A stretch of 64,000 nt of DNA, taken from positions 46,967,733 to 47,031,732 of the forward strand of contig NC_068571.1 of assembly GCF_025698545.1 (NCBI RefSeq), given 5' to 3'. The notes below the pieces were generated by a model. It had not been told where the DNA came from, did no database searches, and was given only the letters and a program-made list of their open reading frames with translations. Source of the DNA: Gossypium raimondii (Eukaryota > Streptophyta > Magnoliopsida > Malvales > Malvaceae). Shown here in pieces: positions 58,362-64,000 of this stretch. How positions within the stretch are numbered: position 1 is the first letter of the stretch; every line of letters begins with the position of its first letter. A program made the position numbers and the translations under genes.

Positions 58362-61300
58362 AGTTGATCTTGAGCTATCCCTGCTTGCCAAACCAGTCAC
58401 TATTTGAATTAGGTTTAATTAGCCATATATCTATTATATATATTATTGGACATCATGAATGAAATGAAAGGTATGTAAGGCATATCACCAACTTTATGAA
58501 TAGTAAAACAAACTTGAAGTATATCTCTTTTTCTTAAAAAAGTATATCAATGTAATAATTCTTTCTTATCTTTACAAATGAAGGGTGACGTATATGTATA
58601 AATATACTCGAATATATGTTGGATACAAGTTTAGTGAGAAGAGGGTGTAGGGCAGAAAACTCCAAAAAGAAGCCAATAAACTGACAAAAAACCATAGTAT
58701 TGTTATTACATTATATAATGTTACAGAACTTAAAAAGCAGATTATACTCTAAGTAAATGCCCTGTGTAACATACATCCAACAAACTACAAACAAAACTCA
58801 CACCTCAAAAGTGCCAAAAAAAAAACCAAATTAAACAGCGACACCTTTGCTATCTTGAATACCATTTTCTTTTTCTTTTTTTAAAAGATGGGTCTTTTTT
58901 TATTTTTGTCTGGTAATAGGTTGTCTTTGCACTTAGTCTTTAAGAACATGGCATATATCCTTTGGTCTCCTCATTTTGCTTTTCAAATATATATGTTGTT
59001 TGTGCAGTTCTGCAATTGCCTCAGAACAACCTTTTAGCTTTCTTGTTGGATTCCTTGTGAACTTACATTACATGTGTGTGTGTGTACCACCTTTTCTTTA
59101 ATTAAATTGTGCTCTTCACTGCTATTTTCAGATATAGTTTATATATATATATATATATAAAGGTGATTTAGTTGTTGGACAGAACCTTTTTTATCTTAAA
59201 TGCTCCTCTCCTTGATGTTGTGAGAAGTCAGTCAGTCTTTCATAATTCATTTTTTTTGAAGTACATACTTCATTTGTTGTTTTGTGCACATCATGCATAC
59301 ATTTAAAACACATGGTAGTTATGGTATTCAATTTTGGGTGAATCTAAAGAAATACACACATATAATATATGTGTGTGTTGATGGTGATGTTTGATACCAA
59401 ATATTTTAGGAAAATAGAAGATAAAATTAGAGGATAGATTCTTTTCTAGGTGTTATTTTTCATTTTACGAATTAAGAATAATCCTATTTAAATTGTAGGT
59501 GGTATTTAGAGGAAATGTTAACTCTTAATAATAATAATTTTAAAATTTGAACTTGACAAGAAGTGAACTTTTAATTAGAATTTTGTTTTATCAAGATTTA
59601 TATGATAAAAATACTATTTTCTCATGAAAATTAAAATATATGCCTACAAAAGCAATTTAATATTATGTTAATATTAATATAAGGAATCTGTGATTACTAT
59701 ATATTAAACATTTTAATGTATAAAAATTGAAAACTAAATTTGTTATTATATCAATTTTATAATTATCACATATCATCTGTCTACCATAAAGTTAATCGAA
59801 TTGGACTAAAAGAGACAAACACAAACTGTGTGAGTGGTTATTTTATAATTTTATGGTTGGATAAAAAAACTTAAGCATAATAAAATAAGTTATTATTATT
59901 GAATTTGCACCTTCGAGCTTTTTTTTTTTTTTTTTTGAAGTAATCAGCAATTCCAACACTCCAAAAGTCCAATTTTGATGAAATCCAGAACCTACTTTAT
60001 TCTTTTAAAAAATTCAAATATTCAAAATATATTAATATTTATATATTATAATTAAATCTTAAATAAAAATTTATAAATTTAAGTGGTGAGATGAACCCGA
60101 ATTTTTTTAATAAAAAATATCTAAATCCGTCCAAATTCCAACAAGATTTATCTAAGACCAAACGGGAAATTGGACAAATCAACCATTTTTGTCAAAAACA
60201 AAAATTATCTAAACCCGTCCGAATTTTTGTATTACTTTTCACATTTCTTTGACGAAAATTAAGTGGAAAAATCAACCATTTTTGTCAAAAAAAAATATGC
60301 ATATTTGTCTTTGATCATATGATAAAATGAAATAAAATTGGAAAACTCTTTTTAAAATTTAGTATTTAAGTTTAATTCTCACAATAAACAGATTAAAAAG
60401 ATTAAGACTAACTTGATGTGTTTATCAACTATTAAACTAAATTTCAGATTTCTAATGACCAAATTTTAATAAATTAAAACAGAAAAATAAATTTCTCAAT
60501 TTTCTTCAATATTGTTTAAACTAGATTAGATTATTTAATAAATTTAGTTAGATCAAAATTAATTAAAATATCGATCAATCAGTTGATACATGAATCATTC
60601 AAACCAATTGAATTAAGCTAAAATCGAATGAATCAACTGAATTTTTATAATGAACTTGTATATAATTTATTGTAACGTGTATCTAAAGTCTAAACCACAG
60701 GACAAGTAGTGTTCATTGTTTTACTTGTACGAAACGTATAAACTTTGACATTAAAAGCTTTTCGGTTTGACTATAAAGAGTTGGATGTGAGTTTATTGTT
60801 TTTTTAATTATTTTATATTTTAATACAAATACTTTGAGAAAATGTAATATGATTGATCAAATAGTTAAGAGTGAGCTATGTGATTCAATTTGAAAAGAAA
60901 ATGGATAAAATTTTAAATATCAAATTAAATAGTTTGAATTATTTAAGATATTTAAGTAATTTCATATAAATAGTTCGAGTTAAATAATTTAATTCGGATT
61001 AGAATAGCATAACTTAAGTTATTCAAATAATTCAAATATTTAGAATAAATAACTATAATCCAACCTGACTCTTGTGCATAGATTTGATTAAATTAATGAT
61101 TGAAAGATCATTTGTTCAATCGGGATTTTTTTTTTTTACAATGCTAGAGGACTTATAGATACTAGTTTTGAATAATCGAACTAGTCACCAAACCAATATA
61201 GCTTTGCAACTTATAATCTAAACAAAAACTCTATTTTTTTTGGTGAAATTTTTCAATTTAATCTCGTTTTTTAAATCATTAGTTAATAATAGAGATGTTC

Positions 61301-62078
61301 ATGAGTCTGGTCAATCTCACATAATTGTCTAAGCCCTCAAATTTTGTACAAGTTTGTCTATATTTGTAAGTTTTTCACAAATTTATCCATATTTATAAAC
61401 GATTAAAATAAACTCATTTAAAGTCTTTATATTAATTTTGTTTAAGTGCATTGTTTTTATTTAATAGTTAGTAATTTTATATATAAACATTTCTTTTACT
61501 ACCATTATATAACTTTTCATTTATTAAATTTCTAAATACACATTTTAGTATTTATATTATAACATAATATATTTAATTTTCATACAAATACATAAAATAG
61601 AAAAATATATTATAAACTTGAAAATAGATTATGCCCAACTCAAATTCTAAATATTTGATGTCGAGCTAGACCCATATTTAAGTAGGCTTAAATTTTGAAC
61701 CAAACTCTATCAAACATGAATCTAATTAAGAAGGTAATAAGGAATCTCGAAATACAACAATTTACTTTAAAAACAAATTAAAAATAACTTAATCACTTTC
61801 ATCAATTTTCTTTAAAGATTGAAGAAACAAATAGAAATTAGTTTACTTTTATGTGTATAACCTTACATCTTTCATACAAATCAAAACACAAAAATGATGG
61901 TTCTAACTTGGAACTTAGAACCCCCAAATGTTGGATACTACTAGGCTGCACCTCTTAACAGACATAATTTTCTTGTCAAGAAATACCTTTTTCTTGATGT
62001 TAAATATGTACATTTGAAAGAAACTCCAGCAGCACAAGTAATAATGTACAAACCATATTCCGGTCAAATAAACAGTGA
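58362..62078. other. Long intergenic region between ERF and ALA
   Basis: The first about 900 bp upstream of the ERF contains TA- and TG-rich low-complexity runs (59071-59084, 59140-59158). Most of the rest is AT-rich with worn repeats: about 60440-60650 (related to 8150-8290) and 61290-61720 (related to 5460-5960). No gene, RNA or intact element was recognised. Confidence 0.4.
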
Positions 62079-64000
62079 TCATTGATGATCCTCGCCTCCC
62101 TTTCTTGAGCTTCTTGATTTTGCTTCTAACCGTGCAGTATACCCTACTGTTGTGGGCCGTAACGATCTCTGTCGCACCATATGACAGTACTCAGGGTCAT
62201 CGGATTGACCATCGGATCGAATCCATTGTATCATCTGATGATACGAGGGGAAAAACCGGACTTGGATAGCCGAGTAAATGAAATACGGGAGAAGTGAAGA
62301 TATCAACACAAGGAGAGTAAGAAGCCAATACATTCCAGCAGGCGCACAGGATTCAATGAACACCTTGTAGGCAGTAGTCGATATGCTCGGGGCCATGGCC
62401 CCATATGCCATGAGGAAGATATACCATAATATTATGCTGCCCCATATGAAGAGATGTTGTATGTATGTAAAATAAGATATGGACAATGTCATTTGGCAGT
62501 TTACGACCCATACCACACATGTATACATGGTGGTGCCAAGGATCTCTAAACCGACAACTTCCCCACCTTTGCGGAAGGCTTGATGTTGCGTTGCTCGGAT
62601 GCAGAAGAAGAAGATGACCGTAGCACTTAGGACTCCGTTAAATGCCCACGCAACGATCCGAAGCCAGCTAAATAGGACATTTTGTATGCCTTCTTGATAT
62701 AATAAAGGAAACTGCAACATTGAGTCGAAGAGAATCGAGATATCATCGTTACAGTTAAAACATACACATATCCGACATTATAGAAACTTGTACAAGGGAT
62801 ACCTTAAGACATAAACGGGATGAGACATCCTGGTCGAAAACTCCAAGAGCGACCACAGGCAGTGAAGTGAAGAAAACATTATAGAAGGAAAGAAACCAAT
62901 CGTTGTATACAGCTTGTCCCGTGAATGATGCATATATCTCATAGAAGAAGAGAGTGAAACCGAAAACAATATTCTTGTAAAAGAAATAGCAAATCTGCAA
63001 AACAGTTCAATCATTCAGTTTTCCCGGTTGATATCGGATGTTGTTAAAAATAAAAAACATCTAAGAGTAACTTATATTACCATTGATGAAATCCGTCTAT
63101 AACACCAATGTCCATGCACCAGAAGCAAGCGCTCCAAAAACCGGAACTGGGCGATTGCAATGTCACTTGACATGACAGCCTAAAAATTTTGAAAAGCCGG
63201 TATTAGAAACGAGAAGGAAAAAGCATCAAGTGAAACAAAACAAATGCACCATTTTTATACATGGAACAATTTATTTAGGATTACCTGCATTCCTTCTACA
63301 CCGCTGATACCAACTCCGATATCGGCTTCTTGAAGCATACCGACATCATTTGCTCCATCACCGATTGCTAGAGTTGTACTTCCGGTTTTAGTTTTAACCA
63401 GTCTTGTAACCTGTGAATTTGTATTTTTCCAGTTAAATAGTTTGAATTCTCCTCAGAATTGCAAAAACAAGTTTTGGTCAGAAAACAACCATTTTTGTGC
63501 TTACACACACACACACACACACACATATAGGGATAATATAACTTACTAGAGCCTTTTGTTTAGGAGATGAACGACAACAAATTACGGATGCACACCCAAT
63601 GGCAAGTTCTAAGAAGGCATCTTTGACATCATCTTCCAGAGCATAAGTTAATGATTTTCCATCAACAATCAAAGCCAATGCCTCAGAATTTTCATTTGAC
63701 GATGTAAGCAACTGCCTCCCTTCGGCTATCTGCTGGAGAACGCTTGCTTTATATGCCTAGAAAAAAAACTCATCAGCTGGCAAGCACACTCAATATGTCG
63801 GATTTATCCAATGAAGAGAAAGACTAGAGAGATAAAAGAAAGTGTTCATTTGAACTAAGAGTTTACCGCTGCAGCAGCGGTTTTATCCCCGGATTTCTCC
63901 AATGCCTTGTTCTCCGGTGTACCTGAATTTATTATTATTTGCTTCATTCCTTGTCTCAGCAAACTACAGGCAAAGCTGCAAAGTTCAAAGTTTTTGAAAT
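62079..64000 (-). CDS. P4-type phospholipid-transporting ATPase (ALA flippase), 3' part
   Basis: Six terminal exons on the minus strand: 63975-63867, 63756-63547, 63410-63285, 63179-63081, 62994-62803 and 62711-62079. They splice through GT-AG introns and give the last 455 residues plus a split codon; the start lies beyond the right edge. Visible P-type motifs are [12 protein letters not shown] (P-domain) and the hinge [20 protein letters not shown]. Then come [20 protein letters not shown] and the P4-specific transmembrane end, with M5-M10 hydrophobic stretches ([36 protein letters not shown]). The C-terminal tail [19 protein letters not shown] matches the ALA9-ALA12 group (from memory). These pumps flip phospholipids to the cytosolic leaflet, working with ALIS/Cdc50 beta subunits, at plasma membrane and endomembranes. 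No frame damage is seen. Confidence 0.93.
63505..63524. repeat. (CA)n microsatellite in a flippase intron
   Basis: About ten CA units, just outside the exon at 63547-63756. Confidence 0.85.

Overview
The window is AT-rich eukaryotic DNA from a dicot plant. Genes have GT-AG introns, and the protein families are plant-specific: chloroplast CAS, plant cysteine oxidase, plant tetraspanins with a GCC motif, ERF and a P4-ATPase. About half the window is nested or degenerate mobile elements. Several LTRs end in GGGTTAGGGGTGTTACA-like sequence, a pattern I associate with cotton (Gossypium, Malvaceae). That species guess is inference from repeat style and protein similarity recalled from memory; no search was run.

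Layout. 2.8-3.9 kb: strictosidine-synthase-like gene (+). 7.0-7.6 kb: RING-H2 protein (+). 8.8-11.8 kb: plant cysteine oxidase, five exons (+). 13.8-24.9 kb: a nested stack made of a foldback element, a gag-only LTR element, a solo LTR inside its gag, and a second solo LTR inside the first, each level marked by matching ends. 25.8-27.8 kb: intact tetraspanin (+). 28.9-30.5 kb: LTR remnant. 32.3-33.7 kb: second tetraspanin with a broken frame (+). 35.0-38.4 kb: CAS, six exons (-). 40.8-41.3 kb: four-EF-hand calmodulin-like protein (-). 41.6-46 kb: foldback elements and an LTR remnant. 46.2-57 kb: a second retrotransposon cluster, with a nearly intact Copia element (perfect 5-bp target duplication) inside a Gypsy-like gag, beside an older Copia fragment that carries a Mutator-like MITE with a perfect 9-bp target duplication. 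57.7-58.4 kb: ERF transcription factor (-). 62.1 kb to the right edge: 3' part of an ALA-type phospholipid flippase (-), whose start lies outside the window.

The host genes do not form a visible pathway. Several are membrane or calcium related (two tetraspanins, CAS, the EF-hand protein, the flippase), but this looks like ordinary plant gene order. The most unusual structure is in the repeats. Three different LTRs carry short tandem units, and units of two of them contain small inverted repeats whose two arms change together from unit to unit. Families of palindromic non-autonomous elements recur both between genes and inside introns of PCO, the tetraspanin and CAS.
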